From positions 96,734,897 through 96,798,896 of the forward strand of contig OX638370.1 in NCBI GenBank assembly GCA_951812925.1: a stretch of 64,000 nt of DNA, in the 5' to 3' direction. A program made the position numbers and the translations under genes. Below are positions 1 through 12,679 of the stretch, piece by piece. Positions within the stretch are counted from its first letter, which is position 1, and the number at the start of each line of letters is the position of its first letter. This DNA is from Calliopum simillimum (Eukaryota > Arthropoda > Insecta > Diptera > Lauxaniidae). A model generated the notes under the pieces. That model was not told where the DNA came from. It ran no database searches and saw only the letters and a program-made list of their open reading frames with translations.

Positions 1-1700
1 CCATTCAAGGTATGCGACATTATTTTATTATATTATTTTTTTTTTTTTTTTTAAGGCAAAAACAATTGCATAAACTATTTGCTTGACAATGAAAAATAAC
101 CAAATTATAATGCTAAAAGTAATCGGTTTTTATTAAATTTAAAAACATAAATTTACTAACACAACCTTCAATTTAGGCACATATTTATTATTAAAAAAAA
201 AAAAATATAATCCCTAAAAGCATGCTACGCACAAAAGAAAATAAAGGAAACAGCAAATTTTATGCAGTGAATAAATGTTCAAGTTATGTTGTTGACCTAA
301 GAAACTTTTTAAGAAAAACACACGCACACAAAAATCGTTCGTCCTTCAACGCAGTGGATGTTGGAATTGTTGTCATCGTCATCGTTGTCGTTGTCCTTGT
401 CTTTCTTCACGCCTACGTCTGTGTCGGTGTCGTCGCCGTATCCTTTAGCGTAAAATTATGAAAAAGTTAAACGAAACTAATGTACTAAGTCCGACGCAAT
501 TTTCAACTTGTGCTGCTGACTACAACAGCAACGGCCAAGAGATGATTGTGATGGACACTTGTAATTTATCTTCGTTTTCTAGCCGACGACTTTTTTTTCT
601 CCTTTGCTTTTTCTTTCCGACACATCCTCTTAACTTAGTAGTACATGAGTAAAATAGTAAAAATACAAAATAAGCCTGGTGAGTTGTAAGGAGTTTTTAA
701 CGACTGAATTTGTTTTTCTTTCGCTTTTCTTTTCTGCGACTTACTTTTCACTGTATTTTCTTTAATTTCGCATAATTTCTTCCTGTCATTTTTCATTCTA
801 CATTATTTTTTTTTTTTTCGTTTTGTCAGATATTTTACACTAACTTATCTTATTCATTTTTGCACTTAATTGCTTAAGACTTTTGTGCGAGTAGCTTAAA
901 TTTGTTGTAGAAAGTTATGTATATTTTCTATTTAAAAAATTTTACATTAAATTAAATTTTTGCTTTAAAAATATTTGAAAAAAAGAAAAAAAAAATCAAA
1001 TAACAAATAAAGAAAACTCAAAACAATCCATGTCTTTATTGGACTCTTGACAATGAAATTGTAGAGTGCAGACAACATGGGAAAATTGTGCACCAGCAAA
1101 TGACAAATGCTCAATTCTCAGGTGAATGCACAAATATGTGTGCATCTGTGTGATTGTGTATGTGTTAAAGCACCATTGAAAGTCTCGACAGCATAAATCA
1201 CATTTAATTGTTTTTTTAAAAAAAAAAACTTATTCACATAGTAAAGCAGACAAGGCCAGACTTACCGTAGCTGTGTCGAGAAATGAACACAGTTAACTTT
1301 ATTTGATAGTGGAGTACCATTTCAGAGCAAGTTATTTCATTTACACACATTGATGACATTGTTATACATACCTGCAAAGATAGTGAAAAAAATAAATTTT
1401 TAATAAAGTTAAAATTTTCGCAAAGTTAGGTTATTTCGTGTACAAATATGCATAGTACTCATATCTAATTTATGTTAATTTATATTGAATTTATGTTTAA
1501 TAGAATAATATATATTTTAAAACATACAACAATGGTTTAAAAACGAATACATTTTGTACACAAAAAAATTGGTTTTATTAATATAAATTTGGTTTTTTAA
1601 AAAACTTCAGTTTTTTATATTTTTATGTCGTATTTGCTTGATCGATCACTATGTATATTTTCAGAAATGTTTTTATATTTGACCATAAAATAACCCCGAT
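1..1700. other. AT-rich DNA without a recognisable gene
   Basis: The stretch holds A and T homopolymers and no frame that resembles a known protein. A short minus-strand frame at about 308-455 is rich in Asp and Asn because of repeated GAC/AAC/GAT triplets. It has no start codon and no convincing splice sites, so it is treated as low-complexity sequence. Confidence 0.6.
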
Positions 1701-1724
1701 ATGATTCAAAAGAACATGAACAGT

Positions 1725-3400
1725 TTTTAATTGTGCACGAAAAATTGTGTTAAATACAATTTTTCCGAGAACACACTTCAAATGAATTCTGTGTACAAAA
1801 AAATGTAGTCAAACAATCATTTTTATCTCATATATGTGAAATGGCTCAGCAAATGTCAAGTTTATACCACAAAAGGGCATAATTTACATATATTTAATAT
1901 TATTAAAAATTTCAAATAGCTATAACTCAGATTCAATAGTTTGGACTTTTGTGAATCTGGCCTTAGAGTGACGATATAAACTTTGAAAACAATAATTTTT
2001 TGTTCACTCAAATCCGGTAAAATAAGAGATTTTTTGATATCTGTTCGCAAAAATATCAGACAGACTGAGTTTTTTTGTGCATTTTTATGAAATAGTTCTA
2101 TATTAAGTTTTTTCTTTAGAATAACGAATTCGTTCTGTTATTCCTTTGACTGAATATAGCGTTACACTTTTTAGTGCCCTACTTAAAGTTTAAGGTTGTT
2201 AGGTAAAAAAGTGGTATAAAAAGTTTATTTTTTTGGCCAAAAAAAAGAAAGCAACACATTGTTTGAAGCTCAAGGGTATATCTTTAAGAAAATGAAAAGG
2301 TTTGCTCATTTGGTTGAGATATATGCAAAATATCGTGCCTTTTAATTAACACATTAGGCACTGCACATCACTTTGGGTGAGCTGGGATGATACCTTGATC
2401 CATTTTTGTTTTAGGTTCTTTACATTTTTGACAACTTTCTTTGTTTTTAGCAATTTTCTCATCATTATGGCCAACTATTTTCCAATCGGCCGAAGCTCAG
2501 GGCAATTCGGAGAATTTTTATTTTTCGGTACAACATTGAACCCATTATTCATACCAATTCATGGCCAATTTGCCATAGTGTCAACTCACCAAATCTGGCC
2601 AAAATAAGATGGCGTTTTCGTGAAGACGTATCATAGTCAGCAGACGTTTCTGTTAGCACTCTTTCACATAAATTTGGTGGTTAATTGTACCAGTTGTGAC
2701 ATATACTGAACTTTTTTTCGAACACTTTCGAACTTTCCTTTCCGTAGTTAATCGTTCACTGAAGTTTTTAAGTACGCAAGCAATATTTATACTTTATGCA
2801 ATGTCTTTGTGAGACAAATGTGGAAAATCGTGTTTTTTGCGCACAATTACATCTAGCACATTTTCTTTTGATAAACTCATTTTGAAAACTATTCAAAATT
2901 CTAAGAAACCAATGATGAGGAAATGTAAGACAAAGAATTCTAAGACGACAACATCCATCATATTCCATTTTACTATATTATTTGACGCGACACGCTTTGT
3001 TTACTGCGACTACTTTTTTACGTATACATACCTTATGTCTGAAGACAAAAATCTGACAAATCTATTATTTTTTCAGAATGGCAATTGAAAATTTTGTGCA
3101 CAAAATTATAAAGTGGAACAATAATTTTGTGAAAACAATTTAACTCAAGTAAATGCACATTTATCAAGTCAGAAATTTGTGCAAAAAATAGTCGTATGGA
3201 AAACGTTTTTTTTTTCCTGCTTTTATTATACAGTTACAGAGATACACTGTTAAAAAAAAAAAAACAGCTTAAATGAGTTTCGTGCACATACTTTGACTGT
3301 TATGCTAAAGGTAATAGTTATCTGGAATAAATATAACAAGTTCCTTAGATTACCAAGCTTTGTGCACGTAAAAAATGGTAAAATATGGTCTGTAAACGCA
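1725..3400. repeat. Scattered degenerate GTGCAC half-palindromes
   Basis: Copies of the GTGCAC(G)AAAAA motif, or its complement, recur near 1734, 3093, 3267 and 3360. The copy at about 1729-1790 pairs with a downstream CAATTTTTCCGAGAACACA as an imperfect palindrome. They appear to be old members of the palindromic family that is better preserved at 11-22 kb. No coding sequence is visible. Confidence 0.4.
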
Positions 3401-3412
3401 CATTTGACCTGA

Positions 3413-3590
3413 TCTATATATTAATATGTAAGACAAAAACTTGTCCTCCTTTTTTACTATATTAGAAATGGAGCAAGACTTCGAATTATACAACATTAGA
3501 AAGGTATTTGTGTGTAAATGTGCACAAAGCTAAAATTATGTTAATGTTTTGACTTTAAGCCAGATAAAATTAAATGCAAAGTTTTCATTA
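3413..3590 (+). mobile_element. Truncated nonautonomous Helitron (5' end only)
   Basis: The sequence begins A|TC followed by TATATATTAAT, the same 5' terminus seen in the other copies here. It continues through the conserved block containing GTGTAAATGTGCACAAAG. Homology is lost after about 3590, so the 3' hairpin and CTAG end are missing. It is the 5' half of the family whose fuller members lie at 11779-13076, 18772-19158 and 35993-36377. Confidence 0.6.
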
Positions 3591-3690
3591 CCAAAAGTTT
3601 ACGAAAATATGTTGGAAAAAAAAAAAAAAAACAGGAACTGCTTAGCTTTAGCTCACACTACTGAAATAACTTATAACTTTATAGGGTTCT

Positions 3691-4424
3691 CTACACGAAG
3701 AAAAAAAATAGTACCAGCTACTTTATTGCTCATAAATTTTACCAGATTTTCAAGTCAGAATAGTGACAACTTTACACCGAAGTAAGATTCACCTTACTGT
3801 TTTAGTCAATTTAGATTGTTCTAATGACCTCACAGTCTAGTAATTTTAATGAAAATATTGGCGTGATATTTACCTTACTGTAAAGTTCAAACAACAAAAA
3901 AAAAAAAAAAAAATGAACTGACCGGCGCCGGAATACGAACCTTGGCCCTTCCGAATGGTAGTCAGATACATATCCACTGGGGTGCTTCCGCATATGATGT
4001 AGAAGCAAAAAAATTTGTATATGAAGAAACTGTCTGTCCAAAAATATAAATTGTTACTAAAATTATAAAAGTCAAAATGACTCTATATTTTGGTGGTACT
4101 TACCTTACTCGCGTAAGGTGAAAATTATGACACTCATTTTTGTGCGTGAAAAAAATAAAGTTATTTTGACTAGAATCATAAATTCAAAATGACCACACAT
4201 TTTTTTCTGAAAGTGCAAATTACCTTACATATAGTCAAATGTAGGAAATTTGTAGTAAATATTCCTTTATTATTTAACTACATTTTATTTGTAAATGTGA
4301 CTTTACGGACCCATCAAATAGTTCATACGTAAGGTAATTTATACTTGAAATTTAGTGTTGATTACTTTAATTTTTCGACTAGCCAATATAGTAAAAACTA
4401 TTATACATATTTTTCTCCGTGTAG
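3691..4424. mobile_element. Short terminal-inverted-repeat element (MITE) with a tRNA-like segment
   Basis: CTACACGAAGAAAAA at the left end is matched by its complement, ending CTCCGTGTAG, at the right end, giving an element of about 734 bp. The interior contains several ACCTTAC/GTAAGGT repeats in both orientations. At about 3921-3985 the minus strand reads like a tRNA, with a B-box-like GGTTCGTATTCC. No transposase is present and the superfamily is undetermined. Confidence 0.45.
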
Positions 4425-5790
4425 GGTGGAAGAAATTTGCACATTCTCCGAATCTGGGGCCTTGTAATTTCTGGTTATTTCCAAAAATTAAAAAAAAAAA
4501 ACCAGGAGAAAACCTTCGGTAGCAATACAGAAATGATTAAAGCAGTTATAAGGAAATCGAGAAGTTTCAAAAATAAGATGTTGGGGACTGTTTTCACAAG
4601 TCAAAAAATGGCTGAAAAAATGTGTAGAAGTTAATGGTGACTATGTAGAGAAAATAAAAGAGGAAGAAGATTAAAAATAATTTTCCAAAAACATTTTTCC
4701 TATCCGTATAAGGTCGATAAATAAACATAATGAAGCGTTTTCATACAAAAAAAAAAAAAACACGAAAAATGCCTACTTTAATTAAAAAAGAAACATCTTG
4801 AAGCTGTAGATTTTAACAAAAATTCCTCTTAAAATCAAAAGTCCAAAAACTCAAGCGAAATAAAATCCAAAACACAATTCAAAAAACAGTGGGATGACAT
4901 AAAAACTAAGCAACAAATCAAAGCAGTACAAAACTAAACATAAAAAAAAAACAGAAAAAAACCCAAGGAATAATATTTTTCTAGGTTAAAAGGATTTAAA
5001 AAGGATTCTTCTGCGCATTTACAACTGTGTACTTCACAAAAGCAAAGCTTTAAAGAGAACATAAAAAAAGAAAAAAAAAAACACTCAAGACATAAAATTT
5101 TATTTTAATGAGCAAAGCGACAGAGCGCGCTAAAGCAGCGCACACAGAAGTGAAGCGTAGAAAGAAAGGATGCGTGCAAAAATGACCAAAACGATAATGA
5201 TGATGATGGCGATGACATCCGAAGGGAACATGGTTTTTTTTTACTGCTGCACACGAGCAGTCCAATTGAAGTTTTTTACTGTTGACATTATTTTCCTGAA
5301 AGGAAAGAAGCAGAAGCAGCGAAAAATACAAAGCACTCACACCGCCAACATCATCAGCAGCAGGAAAAAGCATCAACAGTTGCAGCATGATTGCGCTCAA
5401 AGTCTTGCATTAAGCAGGATATGAGCGTGTTTTCGTTTTATGTATGTTGCTGCTCCTGAAGTTTTCCTGGAATATTCGTAAGTCATATACTTAATGTTAC
5501 TTTCGTTGCGAGCTATCGTCTGACTGCCTTTGCATTATCTGTTTATTTAAAAGGAAATGTCACATTAATACAGTTATTTTATGCAGTAAAGGTAAACAGG
5601 ATATTTTAATGTATATGTACTGTTGTTGTTGTTCTTGGAGAGGATTGACAAAGCTTATCCCAGTGCTATTAAAATGAATTATATAAATTAATTAATTGTG
5701 AAAATTACTTTGTTTTAATTTGAATGCTGCATATAGCTAAGCTTGGCTTACAAGTAAAGGTTGCTTAAGAAGCAAGGTGTCGCTTTCGTT
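4425..5790. other. AT-rich DNA, no gene supported
   Basis: Opposing open frames near 5050-5424 overlap each other on both strands. They reflect a patch of slightly higher GC with GATGATGATGGCGATGA-type triplet repeats. No domain, signal or splice arrangement supports either frame. Confidence 0.5.
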
Positions 5791-5794
5791 TTTG

Positions 5795-6590
5795 AGTGAT
5801 TATAGTAAAAAACTAGTAAGGGTGTTACCTTTGGCCTGGCCAAACATTAAGTACCCTACACAGCAGTATTTTGAAAATTTTGCTTATATGGGAGGTGCCA
5901 CGCCCTTTTGCCCGAATTCACCCAGTTTTTTCTCAGAGTTTGCATTTATAGTTCTTAGTATTTGAGTGAAATTTGGTCGGATTATCTCAAAAAATGTTTT
6001 CAGTATAGCGTTTTGAAGTTTTTGCTTATATGGGAGGTGCCACGCCCTCTTGTCCGATTTGATCCAGTTTGCGTTTAAAGCTCGCATTTATAGTCCTTAG
6101 TGTCTGAGTAAAATTTGGTTTGACTATCTCAAAAAACGCTTTCAATACAGCGTTTTGAAGCTTTTGCTTATATGACAGGTGCCACGTCCTCTTGTCCGAA
6201 TTCGCCCAGTTTTTGCTTAGAGCTTGCGCTTACAATTCTTGGTATTTATGTGTATCTTCGTTGCATTATCGTGAAAAATACTCCAAAAGTTGCATTTTGA
6301 ATCTATTTTTTGTATTGGCGGTAGGCGTGTCCGTTGACCGATTTCGCTCATTTTCAATCCCCCGAGCTAACTTTGACGACAGAGGCTGTGTAACATATTT
6401 CATTGAATTATCTTGCTTAGTTTTCCCAAAAAATGTATTTCCACACACAGCCAGCCAGCCAGCCAGACAGACATACGGACATGGCTATATCGACTCAGGA
6501 GGTGACGCTGATCAAGAGTTTATAGAATGTCGGTATTTTCTCAGTAGCAGATTAATTAGTATCATGAATTTTGCTAAATAAAAGTCAATA
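5795..6590 (+). repeat. GGTGCCACGCC direct-repeat element (dipteran dispersed family)
   Basis: After an end-like segment containing TTTGGCCTGGCCAAAC, three direct copies of a roughly 142 bp unit follow. The GGAGGTGCCACGCCC core falls at about 5890, 6032 and 6174. The 3' part carries the CCAGCCAGCCAGCC / GACAGACATACGGACATGG signature and ATCGACTCAGGAGGTGACGC. Similar sequence recurs at 26.5-28.8, 37.7 and 51.6 kb. Open frames inside it follow the repeat period and are not genes. Confidence 0.7.
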
Positions 6591-6594
6591 AAGC

Positions 6595-7640
6595 ATGTAC
6601 ACGAAAAAATTAAATCGGGTGTGCACAGTAAACATAGTCAACTTGATTTTTTGCAAATAGTTTATTAAAGAATTGTATTACCTTTAGTCTTCTTAAACCG
6701 GTAATTGTTGTGCACGAAAAAAATGAGTCAACTGCCAGTTTTGCTTGCAACCCTTGTAATCATGTATATAACTAAATGAATTTAACTCAAACTATTTATT
6801 TTAGATTTCTGAAGCATTCTAAAGATATCAATAACTTTCAGTTTCAGCTAAAGCAAATAAGAGTATTTATTACAAAATTTAAAAAAAAAACAACAAGTAG
6901 TTGCATAAAAAAATTTAATTAAATTACTTTTTAATGGTTTCCATCAACAACAACAATTTTGTGGAGTTTTTAACAAATGATATGTCATAAAAAATAGTTG
7001 GTAAAAAAAAGACCAATAATTGAATCACAGAAAAAAAAATTACACAAAAACAGTAACATTGAGCAACAGTTGTTAATAGCGTGTCAACAACTGATTCATA
7101 CAATTAATTTCGCTGTTGTTGTTTTTAATTTTTTCGCGCTAACGTAAACACACATTTAAAGTGGAGGTGATACAAAAAGTATAGTATACTTTTAAGCATA
7201 CGTAATGTGTAGTAGTATTATTTTGTAATTAGCACGTTTCATTATTAATAACAAACAATATAATATTGTATTAAGTTTTTTAATGACATCAAATAAAATG
7301 GAGTAATTAAAAGTTGCACGACACGTCGTTATATGAAAAAGTAACCGTACGTTTATAAAATATTAAATTTTAATTGAATTTATATATAATGATAATTTTG
7401 TCAATATTATTAAATTATTTTTTTGCGGATGATATATTGTTTGCGAAAAAAATTAAAACAAAAATCACAATAATATACCATATCATTGAGAGTAATTACT
7501 TTTTGTAAAACGTTAGATAGAAGTGAGTTTAAAGCCTCATGCAATAATAAAAAATAACTACGCTAACAGAACACATTTGAAATATAATCACGAATCTTAA
7601 ATATGTTAGCTTTAAAAGTAATTCCGTTTCTGATTTAGTC
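6595..7640. other. AT-rich DNA with two GTGCAC palindrome remnants
   Basis: Members of the GTGCACGAAAAAA family lie at about 6597-6635 and 6710-6740. The rest has no recognisable gene or repeat. Confidence 0.5.
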
Positions 7641-7643
7641 AAA

Positions 7644-8600
7644 ATTTGTCATTTTCCATTAACACACACCTCTCCTGAACGAGCTTTTAGGTTTCTGAAA
7701 ATGCCGACGAAATCTACCAATGGGGTACTTTTCTTTCATGCTGATACATAAAAACTAGGTAAGAATGAAAATCGGATCAGCTAGTATTCGTGAAATATCG
7801 CAAAAGTACATATCCCATATAAAATTAAAAAAATGAAGAAAAAAAAACAGAACAAACAAATATAAAAGTAGTTACATTCAATGTATTTTGCAATGCTGAA
7901 TCCGAATCCTAAACAAGGAAAAAATACCGTTTTTGCTATATTTTGAAGCTATATAACTAGAATATAGAACATTCATACAAATAATCCGATACAGTTTCTA
8001 AAAGTTATAATTTTTTTCTTTAAAACCTCAATTAAATTATGTCGGTATCTTTTTTTTTCTCGGAGATATCCTAACCTAAAAATTTAAAAAAGTGCAAAAA
8101 ACATGTTTTTTCATTATTTCAGTCTACGATATTTCGGAGAAACATAAAGTTATTGACATAATTTGAATGAGGTTTTAAAGAAAAAAATTATAACTTTTAG
8201 AAACTGTATCGGATTATATGTATGAATGTTCTATATTCTAGTTATATAGCTTCAAAATATAGCAAAAACGGTATTTTTTCCTTGTTTAGGCTAACATATC
8301 TCAAAAACCGTATGAGATACAGCAATTTTAAGGCCGGATTCGGATTCAGCATTGCAAAATACATTAAATGTAACTACTTTTATATTTGTTTATTCTGTTT
8401 TTTTTCTTCATTTTTTTAATTTTATATGGGATATGTATTTTTGCGATATTTCACGAATACTAGCTGATCCGATTTTCTTTCTTACCTAGTTTTGATGTAT
8501 TAGCATGAAAGAAAAGTACCCCATTGGTAGATTTCGTCGGCATTTTCGGAAACCTAAAAGCTCGTTCAGGAGAGGTGTGTGTTAATGGAAAATGACAAAT
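7644..8600. mobile_element. Fold-back element FB1, about 957 bp with very long inverted arms
   Basis: The left arm, from about 7644 to 8060, is repeated in inverted orientation from about 8140 to 8600, leaving a loop of about 80-100 bp. The outer ends ATTTGTCATTTTCCATTAAC and its complement match exactly over at least 27 bp. Near-identity continues through TACCAATGGGGTACTTTTC and GCTATATAACTAGAATATAG. The right arm has an extra segment of about 47 bp (around 8290-8335). No transposase is encoded. A transcript through it could fold into a long hairpin. It is related in sequence to the element at 19591-20564. Confidence 0.85.
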
Positions 8601-8959
8601 AATAGGAATGCTGATATCGAAATCAGAGTTTTACAAATTAAATATTATTTCATGTATATTTAATACTAGCTATTTTACACGGCGTTGCTCTGGTTTTGTT
8701 AAGTTTTTCAGTCGAGGCTATTCGCAGAAGAACAAAAACAACAAACTGCTTAATTTCACTTAGTTATTCTACTAAAAAGGATAATAAAAATGCGTTTCTT
8801 TAAGCAAAAAAGCTCTTAAAAGACTAATAGGAAAACTATTTTATTATTGTTCAAATTTTAACGAGCTACAGGTCAAATATTTTTAACGTCAATTATTCAA
8901 AAATATAAAAATCGTTGAGGTCGTCTTAAACTAACTAATTTTTAAGATAATGTGCTCTA

Positions 8960-9910
8960 ATACGTGTATTTCTTTTATTTATCATATCAAAAGTCTTTTA
9001 TTTATCGAATCAAAAGTCTTTTATTTATCATATCAAAAGTCTCGATAAAAGCCTTGATGTATCGAAAAATATTGAAATACATCGGAGACATTGGTGAAAG
9101 TCGAAAATTATTGAAAAATATCGCTGAAACTCCAAGAGTATCGAATACTATTGAAATGCATTGAAGAAATAGGTTAAAGACGAAAATAATCGAAAAACAT
9201 CTAAGAACATCGGTAAAAGTTCAAAAGCATTGAAAAATATCGAAATAAATCGGTTAAAGCCTACATTTATCGAAAAAAAATTAAAATATATAGGTATGGT
9301 TCAAATTCCAAAAGTATCGAAAATAATTGAAATTCATCGCAGAAATCGATAGAAGTCCAAGTGTATCAAAAAACATCCAAAATATAGGTAAAGGTCCAAA
9401 AGTATTGAAATACATAAAATACAAGTCCAAATGTATCGAAAAACATCTTAAATGTCGGTAAGTCTAAAAGTATCGACAAAAATCCTTAGCATCAAAAAAG
9501 TCTAAAACTATCGAAAAATATTAAAAAACATCTAAAATATCGTTAAATGTACAAGAGTATCGAAAAACATCCAAAATATCGGTTAGAGTCCAAAAATATC
9601 GAAAAATATTAAAATATCGGTAAAAGTCCAAAATTATCGAAAAACATCCAAAATATCGTTAAAAGTCCAAAAATTTCCAAGAATATTGAAAAACATCTTA
9701 AATATCGGATCAAGTCCATTGAAAAGCATCAAAAATATCGGAAAACAGTTCAAAAGTATCGTAAATATTGAAAAACATCTAAAACATTGTAGAAATTCTA
9801 AAAGTATCGAAAAATATAGGTAAAAGTCCAAAAACATCGAAAAACATTCAAAATATCGAGAAACGTCCAAACGTATCGACAAATATTGAAAAACATCTAA
9901 AATATCAGTT
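8960..9910. repeat. Degenerate TATCGAAAAACATC minisatellite array
   Basis: About 900 bp are built from variants of a 38-58 bp unit. The pattern is TATCGAAAAACATC, then AAAATATCGGTAAAAGTCCA. Unit length and sequence drift along the array, and the 5' edge has shorter TATCAAAAGTCTTTTATT repeats. The open frame on the minus strand is a by-product of the repeat. Confidence 0.85.
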
Positions 9911-10139
9911 CAGTTTAGAAGTGGAAATAGAACGAAGATTTAGGGGAAAAAATTAATGGGTGTTGTTTTCACATATTTATTCCTCTGAGGGCGAAACCTG
10001 GGCAGCCATAGGTATTATTCTTACGTTTTCTTGAACTCAAACTTCGATAAGACACCAATTACCATCAACCAATCCACCCCATCAAACCTCACAAAATAAA
10101 GGATTGCAGCGTATCTTTATCGAGACATCTTGCACTTAA

Positions 10140-11420
10140 GCATGTCTAATCTATATTAGGGATGTTTTAGTGCACGAATTTTGGATTTTGATACTTGACA
10201 CCCCTCAATTTTGTGAGGTTGGAAAAAAAAATGAGTTTGCAAAAAAAATTTTGGGGGTGGGGTGAGGGTAAGGGTTGGCGCATCGAGGTCAAAGATGAGA
10301 GAAAAGGAGAAACAATTTACTTACAGCCCTACAAGAGGGGCCACCTCTAGAGGGTTCAAATGTATGACCGACCCACATTATTTTTCCCTCCCTAACATTT
10401 TTACCAAGCATACTTACCCTCTATCTTTAACCCCTAAGGGGGCTCCCATACGAAATTGACTTTTGCAGGAAACCGACCCCCACCACTCCCAGGGTGCCCC
10501 TAGAAGGATCAAATGTATGACCGGCCAATAATATTTTTTCAGCCCCAACATTTTTTCCCACCGTACTTACCCTCTATCTCTAGCTCTTAAGGGGGCTGCC
10601 ATACAAAACTGAAGTCATAGACATAAAAAATATGGAAAAGGAATCGTCAAACAGGCCCATAACTGCCCAGGAGTCTCTCCTAGAGGAGTCAAATATATGA
10701 CCGACCCCCATTATCCCCCCTCCAAAGTTTCACAGCTTACCTACCCCCTATTTCCAATCCTTAAGGGGGCTCCCATACAAAGTGACCCTTAGAAAGGTCA
10801 AATGTATGACCGAACCCCATTATTTCTAGGAAAATTTATAAAAAAAAAATTGTATGGCAGCCCCTTTCAGGGTTGAAAATAGGGGATAAGTACGCGGGGG
10901 AAAAATATAGGTCGCAAAAAACTAATGGGGGTCGGTCATACATTTGACCCTTCTAGGAGTAACCGTAGGCCAGTTAGGGCAATGGGGGCATTTTATATAA
11001 AAACAGTAACTTGGTATGGGAGACCCCTTAAGGATTGGAAATAGGGGCTAGGTATGTTGAGAAAAAACTTTGGAGGGGGCTAATGGGGGTCGGTCATATA
11101 TTTGACTTCTCTAGGTTCTGGGCAGTTATAGGCGTATTTGACGATTTCCTTTACATATTTTTCGTGTCTATGACATCTATTTTGTATGGGGGTACCCTAA
11201 AGAGTCAGAGATACTGGGAAAAAATGGTGGGGAGGAAAAAATATTAGGGAATAGTCACACATTTGACCCTTCTAGCGGCCCCCAGGGAGTGGTGGGGGTC
11301 GATTTCTTAAAAATGTCAATTTTGTATGGGGCCCTCTTATGGGTTAGAGAATCATGAATCAAAATGATGTTACTAAGAATCTACATGCATTCTTAAAACA
11401 CCTCTAATCTACATATTTAA
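10140..11420. mobile_element. Large palindromic repeat structure FB3
   Basis: Plus-oriented subunits with GGGGGCTCCCATACAAA and CAAATGTATGACCGACCCC occur at about 10340-10830. The same subunits follow inverted at about 10850-11340, with the symmetry centre near 10835. The outer edges also match in inverted orientation: TTAGGGATGTTTTAG at about 10155 against CTAAAACACCTCTAAT at about 11394. The subunits also repeat within each arm, so both direct and inverted repetition are present. No coding potential is seen. It is probably a nonautonomous fold-back transposon. Confidence 0.7.
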
Positions 11421-11484
11421 TAATTTGAAGATTCGAACTTTCATTTAGCGCGGTAGAAAACAGGTTAATCAAATAAATAACTTT

Positions 11485-11527
11485 TGTGCACGAAAAAATT
11501 AAGACAGCAAATTTTTAGTGCACATTA
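11485..11527. repeat. GTGCAC palindrome, one complete unit
   Basis: TGTGCACGAAAAAATTAA is followed after about six bases by AAATTTTTAGTGCACA, making an imperfect palindrome of about 43 bp. A related half unit lies at about 11715-11747. Confidence 0.6.
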
Positions 11528-11811
11528 ATTTTAATTTTTTTGTTTAACGTATTTGCCAAACTTGTAACACGTATGTGATACAGTGATTATATTTATAGTG
11601 CGAACGCACATGATTTATCAATCAAATAAATTCTTTTGGATTAAAAAACTAAAATTAAACAAATAAACCTAATTTTTGCCAGTTACAGTTGAAATGATTA
11701 TACAAAAAAGTTTTGTTGACTAAATTTTTCTGTGCACATTCATTATTGTTTCAGATGTCTGTTTCAATTTTGCAAACACTAGAATCGCCCAAAGTTCAAA
11801 ATTTTACCAAA

Positions 11812-12679
11812 TACAACTTAAAAACCGGAATTTTTTAGCGAAATTTGATGCTTTATTGTGGAAAAATGTTACAATATCTTTTATTCAAAGTATTGTCCAT
11901 TGGAAGCTACAACATTTCCCCATCTTTCAGGCAATTTATGAATTCCATCCCAAAAAAATTGCGCCGGCTTGGCGGCCAAAAATTAATCGAGCCAATTTCC
12001 GATATCTTGAACTTAAGTGAAGCGTATTCCTGATAGGGCATTCTGCATCGATCGGAACAAATGGTAGTCTGATGGTGCAAGGCCTGGGCTATAAAGCGGG
12101 TGAGGCAAAATTTCCCATCCGTTGTTTTCCGTAGTTTTCCAGGTAATTTTTGACTGGGGCAGCAATATGTGGCCGAGCGTTATCGTGGTGGAAAATGATT
12201 GACTCATGTCTGGTCGCTTCTGGAACGTTGGCCGCTCTGCCTGGATTTTCTGCTTCAATTGGATCAATTGTTGACGATAGAATTGAGCATTAATGGTTTG
12301 GTTACCTGGCAACAGCTCATAATGGATCACACCTAGCTGGTCCTGACCAGGACGTTCTTTGTCTTCGACATCAAAATAACCACTTTTAAACCAATCACGA
12401 CGAATTGATTCAGCTGGAGCATAGTCCCCATAAACTTTCACAAGAATGCGATGACTTTCGGCAGCTGTTTTCTTTGCAAAAAAATGACCCACTAGAACCC
12501 CCCCGCAAATGCTGTCTTTTTCTCCAATTTTCAAAGTTATTCATCGTGAAAAATAATAATGATGCACACAAGATAAAATTGTTTTGTTGACTGATTTTGA
12601 CAGCTGTCAAATGTACCTTCAAAATGACATATATATAAAGTTCGAGCTTTCACGATATTTGTTAGTACGGACATCCACC
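11812..12679 (-). mobile_element. Internally deleted mariner, 3' terminal repeat lost
   Basis: This copy is almost colinear with the better-preserved one at 45622-46515. The left end still reads TACAACTTAAAAACCGG, but the first bases of the inverted repeat have been replaced. On the right, homology stops at ACATCCACC, so the last roughly 30 bp, including the whole opposite inverted repeat, is absent. It sits inside the Helitron at 11779-13076. The shared internal deletion shows both copies come from one nonautonomous master. Confidence 0.85.
11881..12544 (-). pseudogene. Mariner transposase pseudogene, internally deleted
   Basis: The frame starts in an N-terminal helix-turn-helix region, with residues reading GHFFAKKTAAESHRILVKVY and DWFKSGYFDVEDKERPG. 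It then jumps directly to late catalytic-domain sequence (QLGVIHYELLPG, LPHPLYSPGLAPSDYHLFRS). The block holding the first catalytic Asp of the mariner D,D34D triad is missing. A homopolymer G-run breaks the frame near the N terminus. A 1-base shift scrambles the second Asp region, and a stop follows GIRFT. The full mariner family protein is about 340-350 residues. The closest subfamily by sequence feel is mellifera-like, which is inference. It cannot be active. Confidence 0.85.

Noticed and set aside
308..455. Acidic Asp/Asn-rich minus-strand frame
   Set aside because: Generated by GAC/AAC/GAT triplet repeats, without start codon or credible splice sites.
3921..3985. Possible tRNA gene on the minus strand
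   Set aside because: A B-box-like motif is present, but no acceptor stem or anticodon arm can be drawn convincingly. It lies inside a MITE.
5050..5424. Overlapping frames on opposite strands
   Set aside because: Same triplet-repeat patch read both ways. Histidine- and methionine-rich peptides are repeat artefacts.
6192..6581. 129-codon plus-strand frame
   Set aside because: It lies in the GGTGCCACGCC direct-repeat element, running through its CCAGCCAGCCAGCC and GGACATGG blocks. Composition follows the repeat.
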